Part shown: positions 1 to 7,618 of the stretch, piece by piece
Numbering within the stretch: position 1 is the first letter of the stretch
How the letters are laid out: every line of letters starts with the position of its first letter
NCBI GenBank assembly: GCA_012727835.1
Contig: JAAYGE010000109.1
Location: 1-9,923, forward strand
DNA: 9,923 bases
Direction: 5' to 3'
Origin: Bacillota bacterium
GTDB taxonomy: Bacteria > Bacillota_H > UBA994 > UBA5500
Position numbers and translations under genes: made by a program
Notes under the pieces: generated by a model
Seen by the model: the letters and a program-made list of their open reading frames with translations, nothing else
Database searches by the model: none
What the model was told of the DNA's origin: nothing

Positions 1-559
1 ACATCTTACCAGCGACGTGCGTATTCACGGAATTATTGCGGAGGGAGGAGCGGCACCCAATATTGTCCCCGAGCGCGCAGTGGCTCGCTTTTATTTCCGA
101 GCGGCCGAACGTTGTTACTTAAACCAGGTGGTGGAAAAGGCGAAAAAAGTGGCCCATGGTGCCGCCCTGGCCACCGGGTGCCGTTTGGAAATGCGTAACT
201 TTGAACTCTCCTTTGACAACCTGCGCTCTAACCGTCTGTTGGCGGCCACCTTCAAGAACCATTTAGAAGCTCTGGGAGTAACTGATATTGAACCACCCAG
301 CAAAAATATGGGCTCGACCGATATGGGCAATGTGAGCCATGTGGCACCGGCCATCCAGCCCAGCATGCAAATCGGCCCTAAGACCTTGGTAAGCCACACC
401 CACGAGTTTTGCCAGGCGGCCGCTTCATCCGATGCCCTAGAAGCCATGCTAGTGGCAGCTAAGGCCATGGCTCTTACCGGCCTGGATGTGTTGACCGATG
501 AGGAACTGCGTCGGCAAATACGGGCCGAGTTTTTGGCGGGGCGTAGCAACGAATGTTAA
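1..559 (+). CDS. M20-family amidohydrolase/metallopeptidase, C-terminal part (5' end outside window)
   Basis: The frame is open from the first bases of the window ([12 protein letters not shown]...), so the gene begins upstream; the GTG at 17 is only an internal codon. The visible part is about 185 residues. The stretch [12 protein letters not shown] followed by an R-A strand is the dimerisation (lid) domain signature of M20D-type enzymes. Later come [15 protein letters not shown] and HTHEF, the latter holding the conserved metal-ligand His of the catalytic domain, as in AbgB/aminobenzoyl-glutamate and N-acyl amino acid hydrolases. The family removes acyl or aminoacyl groups from amides using two metal ions in the cytoplasm; the substrate cannot be read from this fragment. 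Its stop codon overlaps the next gene's start by 7 bases, suggesting co-transcription and translational coupling. Confidence 0.85.
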   Translation, partial: HLTSDVRIHGIIAEGGAAPNIVPERAVARFYFRAAERCYLNQVVEKAKKVAHGAALATGCRLEMRNFELSFDNLRSNRLLAATFKNHLEALGVTDIEPPSKNMGSTDMGNVSHVAPAIQPSMQIGPKTLVSHTHEFCQAAASSDALEAMLVAAKAMALTGLDVLTDEELRRQIRAEFLAGRSNEC

Positions 560-1368
560 ACGGCCCTATTATCTCCAGCACCAAGAACCCTACTATCAAA
601 ACGATTCGCAGCCTACGCACTCGTAAGGGGCGGGAGCAGCAGGGGCAGTTTTGGGTGGAGGGCATTCGTTTAGTGGGGGAGGCGGTCCAACAAGGGGCCC
701 CCATAAGAACCTTGGTGGTTGCTCCCGAATTATTAACCAGTTCCTTTGGTCTCCAGCTGGTGGAGGAGCTGGCCGGGCGGGGGGTGGCCTGTTTACAAGT
801 AACGGCGCCGGTTTTCGCCAGCCTGTCGGACAAGGATGGCCCCCAAGGTTTAGGAGCGGTAGTAGACCAACGTTGGTATCCCTTACCGGAGGAGAAAGGC
901 ACCGCCGGCCTTTGGGTAGCCCTGGAAGAGGTGCAGGACCCGGGCAATCTGGGTAGTATCATGCGTACTGCCGACGCGGTGGGTTGCCGGGGAGTGATCC
1001 TAATCGGTAACTGAACCGACCCTTACGCTCCCTCGGCGGTACGGGGCAGTATGGGGTCCTTGTTTGCTATGGAACTGATAAAAACTACCGAAAATCAGTT
1101 TATTGCTTGGAAATCGGCCCTTGGTATGCCGGTGATCGGTACTGCCGGCGGGGCCAGTTGCCACTATCGACGGGGCCGCTACCCCCAACCGCTGGTGGTG
1201 CTCAGCGGTAGCGAACGGCAGGGTTTGTCGCCGGGCCTGTTGGCTGCCTGCGATCAATTGGTGAGCATTCCCATGGTAGGCCGGGCCGACTCCTTGAATT
1301 TGGCCGTGGCTACTAGTGTGGTGCTCTATGAGGTTTTTGAGCAGTATAATGAAAACAAAGGCGGCTAA
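553..1368 (+). CDS. SpoU/TrmH-family RNA 2'-O-methyltransferase, interrupted by one in-frame UGA
   Basis: Read through the UGA at 1012-1014, the frame gives a protein of about 271 residues, the normal size for this family. Residues 1-100 match the SpoU substrate-binding domain ([25 protein letters not shown]). The SPOUT methyltransferase domain follows, with motif 1 [16 protein letters not shown], motif 2 [12 protein letters not shown] and motif 3 [22 protein letters not shown]. Such enzymes methylate a ribose 2'-OH in rRNA or tRNA with S-adenosylmethionine through a knotted fold. The UGA lies between GVILIGN and [14 protein letters not shown], a conserved loop joining motifs 1 and 2. Both flanks stay in one frame with no other damage. 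It is therefore a recent nonsense mutation, a sequencing error or a recoded (selenocysteine) codon; the sequence alone does not decide. If UGA terminates, the 153-residue product lacks motifs 2 and 3 and should be inactive. The start ATG at 553 overlaps the previous gene and has only a weak ribosome site. Confidence 0.8.
1012..1058 (+). other. In-frame UGA followed by a stem-loop (possible recoding element)
   Basis: UGA lies at 1012-1014. Bases 1018-1031 pair with 1043-1058: GACCCU with GGGGUC, then UAC with GUA, then GCUCC with GGGGC. That is 14 pairs (two G-U), with U1052 and A1048 as single bulges. The loop at 1032-1042 contains GGU at 1038-1040, about 24 bases after the UGA. Bacterial SECIS elements sit directly after the UGA with the apical loop roughly 16-37 bases downstream. 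The position fits, but the loop does not begin with a G, so the match is imperfect. The hairpin may simply reflect GC-rich coding sequence. Confidence 0.3.
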
Positions 1369-1384
1369 TTGCCGCCTTTGTTTT
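1352..1384. terminator. Bidirectional Rho-independent terminator between convergent genes
   Basis: AAAACAAAGGCGGC (1352-1365) is exactly complementary to GCCGCCTTTGTTTT (1371-1384), with a five-base loop. The GC core is flanked by A-rich and T-rich arms, so it can terminate transcripts from either side. It overlaps the last codons of the methyltransferase gene and lies just past the stop of the convergent permease gene. Confidence 0.88.
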
Positions 1385-1387
1385 GAG

Positions 1388-2131
1388 TTAAGCCAGATTT
1401 AGTCGCCGCTTCATGATATACGTTGTTATGCCGAAGAAGAGGGCGCAGAAGACGGCTGCGATAGCCAAGTTTATTCCTTGCGCTGCCGCTACGGTAATTG
1501 TTATTACCGCCTGATCTCCTGCCATCACGTTTAAATACTGCCATCCGCCAGTCTGGATACAGATCCATACAAAGAGGGCGATCCCAACTGCGGCGGTAGC
1601 TATTCCCCAAAAGGTGCCCAACTTCCGATTGCGAACAGCCACAGTCGATAGGGCAATGCCCATAAAGATGGCCAGAATAATGGGCAGGGCGTTAGCATTG
1701 ACTAGTAGCAACGACTTGAGAAGATAGCTTATGACATCCCAGGTGAAGGCTGCTCTGAACAAATCTATTAGGGGCATATTAACTCTTAAGAGTAGTGCGA
1801 TAAAGCCAACAGCAGCCAGCAACATGAGGTTAAACCAGATCAGGGTGGTGATCAGCTTCGACAGTAGTAGCTGGCTGGCGCTCACTGGTAAGCTAAACAT
1901 CAGGTACCCCTCGTGGCCGAAAAGGTTCCGCTCAAAGTGTTGCACCACAAGCCATACACAGAGAATGGGGATTACAGCAAAGGTCACGGTAAAGACAATG
2001 GCCAAGCCGACAGACAGATTATCAATCTTGGCATAGGGAGCGACTATGCCTAATAGCAGAATAAGAGCCGCCATGGTGAGGAACTTCTTGTAAGCGAAAC
2101 GTAAGTCTAACCTTATTAGCTTGGCTAGCAT
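1388..2131 (-). CDS. ABC transporter permease (ABC-2-like), about 247 aa
   Basis: This hydrophobic protein has about six predicted membrane spans, near residues 17-34, 40-64, 92-116, 143-165, 173-192 and 218-240. The segment FGHEGYLMFSLPVSASQLLLSK after span 2 is typical of ABC-2 exporter permeases of the YtrC/D type, where GYL-F-LPV precedes the lipid-facing helix. It is the membrane half of the exporter powered by the upstream ATPase, whose reading frame it overlaps by 7 bases. The ATG start at 2131 has a good ribosome site (GGGAGGT) eight bases upstream. The transported substrate is unknown; relatives in Gram-positives are often linked to cell-envelope stress or antimicrobial peptides. Only one permease gene is present, so a homodimer is likely. 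Confidence 0.85.
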   Translation of the reverse strand: MLAKLIRLDLRFAYKKFLTMAALILLLGIVAPYAKIDNLSVGLAIVFTVTFAVIPILCVWLVVQHFERNLFGHEGYLMFSLPVSASQLLLSKLITTLIWFNLMLLAAVGFIALLLRVNMPLIDLFRAAFTWDVISYLLKSLLLVNANALPIILAIFMGIALSTVAVRNRKLGTFWGIATAAVGIALFVWICIQTGGWQYLNVMAGDQAVITITVAAAQGINLAIAAVFCALFFGITTYIMKRRLNLA

Positions 2132-2826
2132 TTGAATACCTCCCTGAAGAGTTGATCGATGGATTTGCCGTACTGGCTACGTAATGTCTCTGCCTCCCCC
2201 AGCAAGTTTACTTGACCTTCCTTGAGGAAGATAACGTCGTCAAAGATGGTTTCCACATCGGAGATGATGTGAGTGGAGAGCAGAATTGAGCTGCCTTCGG
2301 TGAAATTATCAAGAATGGTGGAGAGGATCAGATCTCGGGCTGCCGGATCCACACCCGCAATGGGTTCATCTAGCACGTAAAGCTTGGCGCGCCGGGCCAT
2401 GGTTAATACCAACATCAGCTTTTCCTGCATACCTTTGGAAAGCTCGCCGATGCGCTTGTTCTGAGCTACCTTTAGCGTATCTAAGAGCCCATGGGCCCGC
2501 GTGAGTTGAAAATCGGTAAAAAATTTGTTATAAAGATCTAGCGCCTCACTGACTGTAAGCCAGGTAGGAAGAGCCATTTTGTCGGGCAAGTAGCTGACAA
2601 GTTTCTTGGATTCTTTCCCCGGCCGATGGCCACAAACTGACACATGGCCTTCGTAGTCGGCTAGTAGGGCATTGACGATCTTAATTAAGGTTGTTTTTCC
2701 ACTCCCATTGGGGCCTAGTAAACCTACAATTCTATCGGCCCCTATGTCAAAAGAAACGTTTTGCAGTGCCATGTTATGGCCGTAACGTTTACTCACATTC
2801 TTGACCTCAAGCAATACTTCACTCAT
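2125..2826 (-). CDS. ABC transporter ATP-binding protein (YtrB-like), 233 aa
   Basis: This is a complete nucleotide-binding domain. It has Walker A GPNGSGKTT at residues 38-46, a signature loop ELSKGMQEK near 128-136, Walker B LYVLDEP ending at D153-E154, D-loop AGVD at 157-160 and the switch His in LLSTH at 186. The Q-loop position reads YLPDK, with Asp instead of Gln, and the signature is LSKGM rather than LSGGQ. Both variants are familiar in YtrB/EcsA-type exporters, so the enzyme is probably active. It hydrolyses ATP to drive the permease encoded just downstream. The ATG at 2826 lies within the end of the regulator gene (8-base overlap), and a GGAGGAG site sits seven bases before it. Confidence 0.92.
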   Translation of the reverse strand: MSEVLLEVKNVSKRYGHNMALQNVSFDIGADRIVGLLGPNGSGKTTLIKIVNALLADYEGHVSVCGHRPGKESKKLVSYLPDKMALPTWLTVSEALDLYNKFFTDFQLTRAHGLLDTLKVAQNKRIGELSKGMQEKLMLVLTMARRAKLYVLDEPIAGVDPAARDLILSTILDNFTEGSSILLSTHIISDVETIFDDVIFLKEGQVNLLGEAETLRSQYGKSIDQLFREVFKC

Positions 2827-3190
2827 CTATTTCTCCTCCGAATTCCTTTATTACCTGCGCAGCAACTGCCGTCGAACATCCAAGGGTAGTCAGCTCGGCC
2901 AGAAATTTTTGCACTATGGTAGCAATCATTTCCTGGCGCAAAGAAGCAATTAGGTCACTATCATTGGTCACAAAGCGGCCAGCGGTCCGCTCCGTGTACA
3001 GCAGACCGTCCCGCTCTAATTCGCTCATAGCCCGCTGCAAAGTATTGGGGTTCACTCCTAAATCCCGGGCCAACTCGCGTACGGGTGCTACCTTTTCACC
3101 CGGGCGGAGCTCGCCGCCAAGAATCTGTTGTTTAAACCAGTCGACTATTTGCGTATATATGGGCAGATTAGGGTCAAAACTGGGCTTCAA
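2819..3190 (-). CDS. GntR-family transcriptional regulator, YtrA subfamily, 123 aa
   Basis: This is a short GntR protein with an N-terminal winged helix, residues about 8-75. IYTQIVDWFKQQILGGELRPGEKV, PVRELARDLGVNPNTLQRAMSELERDGLLYTERTAGRFV is the classic recognition-helix and wing pattern. Only about 45 residues follow, the hallmark of the YtrA subfamily, which lacks a large effector domain and usually dimerises through these helices. The start is TTG at 3190, supported by AGGGGGTGA six bases upstream. As first gene of the regulator-ATPase-permease operon it most likely represses its own promoter through the palindrome at 3216-3241 and is released by an unknown signal. Confidence 0.92.
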   Translation of the reverse strand: MKPSFDPNLPIYTQIVDWFKQQILGGELRPGEKVAPVRELARDLGVNPNTLQRAMSELERDGLLYTERTAGRFVTNDSDLIASLRQEMIATIVQKFLAELTTLGCSTAVAAQVIKEFGGEIDE

Positions 3191-3215
3191 CTGTTCACCC
3201 CCTGTTTTTTTGTCT

Positions 3216-3241
3216 TATTGTATTAAGCGCTTAAGACAATA
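3216..3241. promoter_or_regulatory. 26-bp palindromic operator of the GntR/ABC operon
   Basis: TATTGT, one mismatched base, the perfect core TTAAGCGCTTAA, one mismatched base, then ACAATA form a palindrome of 26 bases with a single mismatched pair. It overlaps the start point and -10 of the leftward promoter, an ideal repressor position. Binding by the adjacent GntR protein is inference. Confidence 0.65.
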
Positions 3242-3267
3242 GTACGTAGTTAGGGGTTATTTGTCAA
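3239..3267 (-). promoter_or_regulatory. Sigma-A-type promoter of the GntR/ABC operon
   Basis: Read leftward, a perfect -35 TTGACA lies at 3267-3262 and a -10 TACTAT (4/6) at 3244-3239, with a 17-base spacer. The start point would fall near 3232, about 40 bases before the TTG start of the regulator gene. Confidence 0.6.
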
Positions 3268-3301
3268 CCGGTTTTTAAGTATCTCAGGAGGGCTTAGGAA
3301 T

Positions 3302-3325
3302 TGTAAAGTGAAGGTTCACTTTACA
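3302..3325. promoter_or_regulatory. Perfect 24-bp palindrome, probable operator of the B12 mutase operon
   Basis: TGTAAAGTGAA, two central G bases, then TTCACTTTACA make a perfect inverted repeat with 11-base arms. Its right end contains the -35 box of the rightward promoter. No T-run follows, so it is not a terminator. It is not a Rex site, because the GTGAA/TTCAC halves are two rather than four bases apart. The binding protein is unknown. Confidence 0.65.
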
Positions 3326-3349
3326 GATAAATTAAGATTTTGTTATAAT
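3320..3349 (+). promoter_or_regulatory. Sigma-A-type promoter of the dehydrogenase-mutase-GlmL operon
   Basis: The -35 TTTACA (5/6) is at 3320-3325 and a perfect -10 TATAAT at 3344-3349, with an 18-base spacer. The predicted start is near 3356, leaving a leader of only about 37 bases, too short for a cobalamin riboswitch. Confidence 0.7.
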
Positions 3350-3392
3350 ATCTGTATGTATTTTGAAACCCTAATAAAGGAAGGTGATTTTA

Positions 3393-4538
3393 TTGGTGAT
3401 GAGTTCTGTTTCTTTCCAACCTACCGTTGAAAACGCCCTTCCACATAATGCCCCGCGTTTCGCTGTTCTTGGAGCCGGTCATGGCGGGCAAGCCATGGCA
3501 GGACACCTAGCCTACCTGGGTTATGAGGTTTCTCTTTATAACCGCACCGATGAACGTCTAGAACCGATCCGCCATAGTGGTGGTATCACCCTTAATGGAG
3601 TAATAAACGGCTTTGGTCCCCTAGAGGTCGTAACCAGCAATATAGAAGAGGCAATTGCTGATGCCGATATTATTAATGTGGTGGTGCCGGCTAACGCCCA
3701 CTATTTTATTGCTAAAGAAGTAGCGCCCTTTTTACGGGACGGCCAGATAATCGTTTTGCATCCCGGGCGTACCGGTGGTGCCTTAGAGTTTACCCATGTT
3801 ATTAAATCTTCAGGTGCCGAGGTGGACGTAACAATTGCCGAGGCGCAGACCTTGATTTACGCTGCACGCAATAATAATCCCGCCCAAGTGACCATTTATG
3901 GGATAAAAAATAGCATCCCCGTGGCCGCACTGCCGGGTCATCATACCGCAGCCGTTGTTAGTGCTTTGCGGGTGGCGATGCCCCAGTTTGTTCCCGGAGA
4001 TAATGTATTAAAAACTAGTTTGGATAATATCGGAGCTATCTTCCATCCCGGGTTGGCCATACTAAATGCAGCACGAATTGAAGCTACCCGTGGCGACTTC
4101 GAGTTCTACATGGAAGGTGTTACTCCAACCGTAGCTAAAGTTTTAGAAGCGATGGATGCGGAGAGGGTAGCCGTCGCCGCTGCGCTAGGTATTCCCGCCA
4201 TGAGCGCCCGCAACTGGCTCTATGTAGCCTATGATGCGGCGGGCCGTACTCTCTACGAAGCCATTCAAAATAATCAAGGTTATAAGGGGATTAAAGCACC
4301 AGCCGGTCTTTACCACCGCTATATCACTGAAGATGTGCCTATGAGCTTGGTCCCGATTGCCGCCCTCGGCGAATTGCTGGGCGTACCGACGCCGACCATT
4401 CGTTCCATAATCCACCTGGGCTCGTTACTGCTGGGTGAAAACTACTGGCTGGAGGGGCGCACGGTGGAGAGAATGGGCATTGCCGGCTTAACAGCAACCG
4501 AAATTCGTCGCTATGTTTTGGAGGGTGAATTGGATTGA
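3393..4538 (+). CDS. NAD(P)-dependent opine/octopine-type dehydrogenase, about 381 aa
   Basis: An N-terminal Rossmann fold opens with FAVLGAGHGGQAMAGHLA, the dinucleotide loop G-x-G-x-x-G, near residues 23-40. IINVVVPANAHYF and LHPGRTGGALEF follow. The C-terminal helical domain carries NIGAIFHPG, where opine dehydrogenases hold the catalytic His. The family reversibly joins or splits amino acids and 2-oxo acids, or oxidises related amino or hydroxy acids, with NAD(P)H. Several starts are in frame. The GTG at 3384 lies inside the ribosome site AAGGAAGGTGA and is unlikely. TTG 3393 has the best spacing; GTG 3396 and ATG 3399 are alternatives. The stop overlaps the mutase start by four bases (TTGA), so the two are translationally coupled. 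It probably makes the substrate or uses the product of the B12 mutase; the compound is unknown. Confidence 0.85.
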   Translation: MVMSSVSFQPTVENALPHNAPRFAVLGAGHGGQAMAGHLAYLGYEVSLYNRTDERLEPIRHSGGITLNGVINGFGPLEVVTSNIEEAIADADIINVVVPANAHYFIAKEVAPFLRDGQIIVLHPGRTGGALEFTHVIKSSGAEVDVTIAEAQTLIYAARNNNPAQVTIYGIKNSIPVAALPGHHTAAVVSALRVAMPQFVPGDNVLKTSLDNIGAIFHPGLAILNAARIEATRGDFEFYMEGVTPTVAKVLEAMDAERVAVAAALGIPAMSARNWLYVAYDAAGRTLYEAIQNNQGYKGIKAPAGLYHRYITEDVPMSLVPIAALGELLGVPTPTIRSIIHLGSLLLGENYWLEGRTVERMGIAGLTATEIRRYVLEGELD

Positions 4539-6172
4539 GTAGAAAACGCAAGATATTAGGAGCTCCTTTGGGACATGACGTACATGTGGCTGGTACCTTA
4601 CGGTTCTTACGCTTAGCTGAAGAACAGGGCTACGATACCGAGTTCCTAGGTCCGGCCGTGGGCTTGCAGGGTATAATCCAGGCGGCTCAGGAATACAGGC
4701 CCGATATTCTTGCCGTTAGTTATCGTCTTACCCCTGAGCTGGTACCTAACCTGGTGCAGGATTTGCACAATGCTCTGGTTGAGGTCGGACTTAGCGATAT
4801 AGAACTTGTCTTTGGTGGGACCCCACCGGCAGCGGAGGCGGCCGCCAAGACGGGCCTTTTCCGGCGTTGTTTTTCTGGGCTGGAAGGCATCGACGAGATA
4901 ATTGCCTTCTTACAAGGGCGCGATCAGCAACCTGCAGCCGAGCGCTATCCCGATCAGTTGCTGTCGCGCCTAGCCGCCAAGCGGCCTTATCCTTTGTTAC
5001 GCCATCATTTTGGTTTGCCTAACTTAGAAGACACCATTGCCGGTATTAGGCAAATTGCCGAGGCTAAAGTCCTGGATGTCATATCTATCGGCCCCGACCA
5101 GAATGCCCAGGAGAGTTTCTTCCGCCCTGAAGAAATGGATCCCAACCAGACGGGGGCCGGGGGAGTGCCGTTACGTAAAGCGGAAGATCTGGAAACCCTA
5201 TATGAGGCCAGTCGTACTGGTAATTACCCCCTATTGCGCATTTATGCGGGTACTCGTGACTTGCTAAAGTGGGCCGAGTTGGCCAGCAGTACACTCAATA
5301 ACGCTTGGGGAGCCGTTCCCCTATGCTGGTATAGCGAATTAGATGGCCGCTCTAACCGCCCCTTGGCAGCGGCCATTGCCGAGAATTTAGAAACCATCGC
5401 CTGGTATGGTCAGCGAGATATACCGTTAGAGGTTAACGAGGCCCATCACTGGAGTTTGCGGGAGGCCAGTGACACCATAGCAGTCGTGATGGCCTACTTG
5501 GCGGCCGCCTTTGCTAAACATCAAGGCGTGAAGCATTACGTGGCCCAATATATGTTCAATACGCCCAATGGCACCTGGTATAACATGGATCTGGCCAAAA
5601 TGCTGGCCAAGAAGGAGCTCATTGCCACCTTGCACGATGAGAATTTCCAAAGCTACACGCAGGTGCGCAGCGGCCTGGCCAGCTTCCATGCCAATCTGAA
5701 TATGGCCAAAGGCCAGTTGGCTTCCTCCATGCATTTGGCCCTATCCTTAAAACCGGATATCATCCACGTGGTCGGCTTCTGTGAAGCCAATCATGTGGCC
5801 ACGCCCCAAGATGTAATTGAAAGCTGTGAGATTGTGGCCGGTATGTTACACAATGCCCTGGATGGTTTACCGGCGATTGAGCATGATCCTGCCATTATTG
5901 CCCGCAAGAATGAACTGCTGGCAGAGGCCCAGGAGTTGCTCACCGCCATTAAGCATCTGGGCGACCCGGACAAGCCCTTAGGCAGCGATCCGGAGGTGCT
6001 GGTGGCCGCCATTCGTGCTGGCATTCTCGATGCCCCCCATTTGGCAGGCAGCAACGTGGCGCAGGGGCGGCTGCAAACGCGCTTGAGCAATGGGGCTTGT
6101 GTGGCCGTTGATCCCCAAACCGGCCGGCCACTGCCGGAGAAAGAGCGCCTGCAAAGGTTGGCGTTAGGCTAA
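4535..6172 (+). CDS. Single-chain adenosylcobalamin-dependent mutase: GlmS-like B12 domain fused to GlmE-like barrel, 545 aa
   Basis: Residues 1-130 form a cobalamin-binding Rossmann domain: D15-V-H17-V-A-G20 (base-off/His-on D-x-H-x-x-G), S62-x-x-L65 and G94-G95, almost the same positions as in glutamate mutase GlmS. After a linker, residues about 150-545 resemble the glutamate mutase E chain. The clearest sign is the C-terminus (PLGSDPEVLVAAIRAGILD, then LAGSNVAQGRL and SNGACVAVDPQTG), which parallels GlmE's [25 protein letters not shown] and GCVRYLEFG segments. Where GlmE has the substrate-binding RHGT motif this protein reads YAGT, so the substrate is probably not glutamate; this rests on a from-memory alignment. 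Such enzymes use a 5'-deoxyadenosyl radical to move a carbon group or amino acid fragment. The TTG start at 4535 is preceded by GGAGGGTGA. Confidence 0.82.
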   Translation: MSRKRKILGAPLGHDVHVAGTLRFLRLAEEQGYDTEFLGPAVGLQGIIQAAQEYRPDILAVSYRLTPELVPNLVQDLHNALVEVGLSDIELVFGGTPPAAEAAAKTGLFRRCFSGLEGIDEIIAFLQGRDQQPAAERYPDQLLSRLAAKRPYPLLRHHFGLPNLEDTIAGIRQIAEAKVLDVISIGPDQNAQESFFRPEEMDPNQTGAGGVPLRKAEDLETLYEASRTGNYPLLRIYAGTRDLLKWAELASSTLNNAWGAVPLCWYSELDGRSNRPLAAAIAENLETIAWYGQRDIPLEVNEAHHWSLREASDTIAVVMAYLAAAFAKHQGVKHYVAQYMFNTPNGTWYNMDLAKMLAKKELIATLHDENFQSYTQVRSGLASFHANLNMAKGQLASSMHLALSLKPDIIHVVGFCEANHVATPQDVIESCEIVAGMLHNALDGLPAIEHDPAIIARKNELLAEAQELLTAIKHLGDPDKPLGSDPEVLVAAIRAGILDAPHLAGSNVAQGRLQTRLSNGACVAVDPQTGRPLPEKERLQRLALG

Positions 6173-6173
6173 A

Positions 6174-7547
6174 ATGTATGCTCTATTAGCAGATATTGGT
6201 AGCACCTATACGAAGCTCTGTGCTGTTGATCTAGATACGGGAACCCTGCTGGGCACCAGTGCGGTTTTGACCACCCAAAAGGATATCAGGCTCGGTGTGG
6301 ATCGGGCCTGGCAAAAATTAAAACCCCAGTTGCCGCCAGGTATCAACTTCAGTCTGCGTCGAGCAGCCAGCAGTGCCGCCGGCGGTTTGCGTCTGGTGGC
6401 CGTGGGTCTGGTGCCCGAGTTGACAGGTGAGGCGGCGCGGATGGCCGCTTTAGGGGCCGGGGCCAAAGTACTTAAAGTCTATGGGCATCGTCTGTTGGCC
6501 AGCGATGTACGAGAAATTAGCCAGCTGGCCCCCGATATTATTCTTCTCGCCGGCGGCACCGACGGCGGGGATAGGGACACCCTGTTGGCCAATGCGGTCA
6601 CCCTAGCCACTAGTCGGCTGGACACGGCCATTGTGATTGCCGGCAATCGGGAAGTGGCAGCGGAAGCGGAAGCAATTTTAAAGAGTGCCAACTACCCTTG
6701 TACGGTGGCCGACAATGTGCTGCCCCGGTTAGGGCGGCTGGAGGTGGATAGAGCTCGCCAAGCTATTCGCCAACTATTTCTGCAGCGCATTGTCTTAGCC
6801 AAAGGATTGAAGGAACTGGAAGACCAACTGGGCGAGGTGGTTATGCCTACGCCGGCGGCGGTACTAGCCGGACTGGAGCTTTTTGCCGCCAAGAAAGGTG
6901 ATTTGCTGGCCATCGATCTGGGCGGCGCCACCACCGATGTCTATTCCATTGCCCCCGGCTACCCCACCGATGATACAATGCAAAGTGTAGGATTAATGCC
7001 CCCGCTGGCCTACCGCACCGTGGAAGCCGACATCGGTATGCGTAGCGGTGCGGAGGGTGTTATTAGCGGCGGCGGCCATTTACTAGCCCGGTTGGCGCGA
7101 GCGGCCGATCTGCCGGCTTGTGACTGGACCAAGTTTGCCGCCACCATTTCCCGGCCCACCTGGTTGCCTAGCAACAAATTAGAAAGTCTGCAAGAGCAGC
7201 TCTTAGCCCGCGCCTGCGTGCAACTGGCGGTGAACCGGCATGTGGGCCAGGTGGAAGTCGTGGCAACACCTCAAGGGCGGAGTTACCTGCTGCGGGGCAA
7301 AGATTTGCGTTCCCTGCGCCAAATTATCGGTATAGGCGGAGCCATCAAGCATAGCCCCAACCCGGGCTATATCTTGGCAGGAGCTTTGCAGCAGACTGGC
7401 GAATTACAGCTTATGAAGCCAACCGAAGGTGATTTCTTATTAGATTCCCACTATGTACTGTTTGCTGCTGGACTACTAGCCTCATCTCATCCAGAAAGTG
7501 CACTACAATTGTTGGAACAGACACTACAACCGGTATCAACTGCGTAA
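6174..7547 (+). CDS. glmL: GlmL/MutL-family mutase-associated ATPase (not mismatch-repair MutL), 457 aa
   Basis: This is an ASKHA-fold ATPase of the GlmL family. Phosphate-1 loop ADIGSTYTK lies at residues 6-14, phosphate-2 loop AIDLGGATTDVYS near 246-258 and the adenosine motif IGIGGAIKH near 385-393. LLAGGTDGGDRD around residue 125 is also typical. Length is normal. GlmL proteins accompany glutamate mutase and related B12 mutases and are thought to act as reactivating chaperones that exchange damaged cobalamin; databases often mislabel them as DNA repair MutL. It begins one base after the mutase stop codon, with no strong ribosome site, so translation is probably coupled. Its presence supports the call of the upstream gene as an adenosylcobalamin radical mutase. 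Confidence 0.88.
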   Translation: MYALLADIGSTYTKLCAVDLDTGTLLGTSAVLTTQKDIRLGVDRAWQKLKPQLPPGINFSLRRAASSAAGGLRLVAVGLVPELTGEAARMAALGAGAKVLKVYGHRLLASDVREISQLAPDIILLAGGTDGGDRDTLLANAVTLATSRLDTAIVIAGNREVAAEAEAILKSANYPCTVADNVLPRLGRLEVDRARQAIRQLFLQRIVLAKGLKELEDQLGEVVMPTPAAVLAGLELFAAKKGDLLAIDLGGATTDVYSIAPGYPTDDTMQSVGLMPPLAYRTVEADIGMRSGAEGVISGGGHLLARLARAADLPACDWTKFAATISRPTWLPSNKLESLQEQLLARACVQLAVNRHVGQVEVVATPQGRSYLLRGKDLRSLRQIIGIGGAIKHSPNPGYILAGALQQTGELQLMKPTEGDFLLDSHYVLFAAGLLASSHPESALQLLEQTLQPVSTA

Positions 7548-7618
7548 ATATGTAGTGAACTTGCCTGGGCTGGGCGCTGTACAACGCCAAATGCTTAAGG
7601 CGTAGGAGGTGGGGGGCA

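Noticed and set aside
474..962. Long antisense frame opposite the M20 and methyltransferase genes
   Set aside because: No recognisable motifs; it is a shadow of the GC-biased sense genes.
3350..3392. Cobalamin riboswitch in the leader of the mutase operon
   Set aside because: The predicted leader is under 40 bases and no B12-box-like or folded element is visible.
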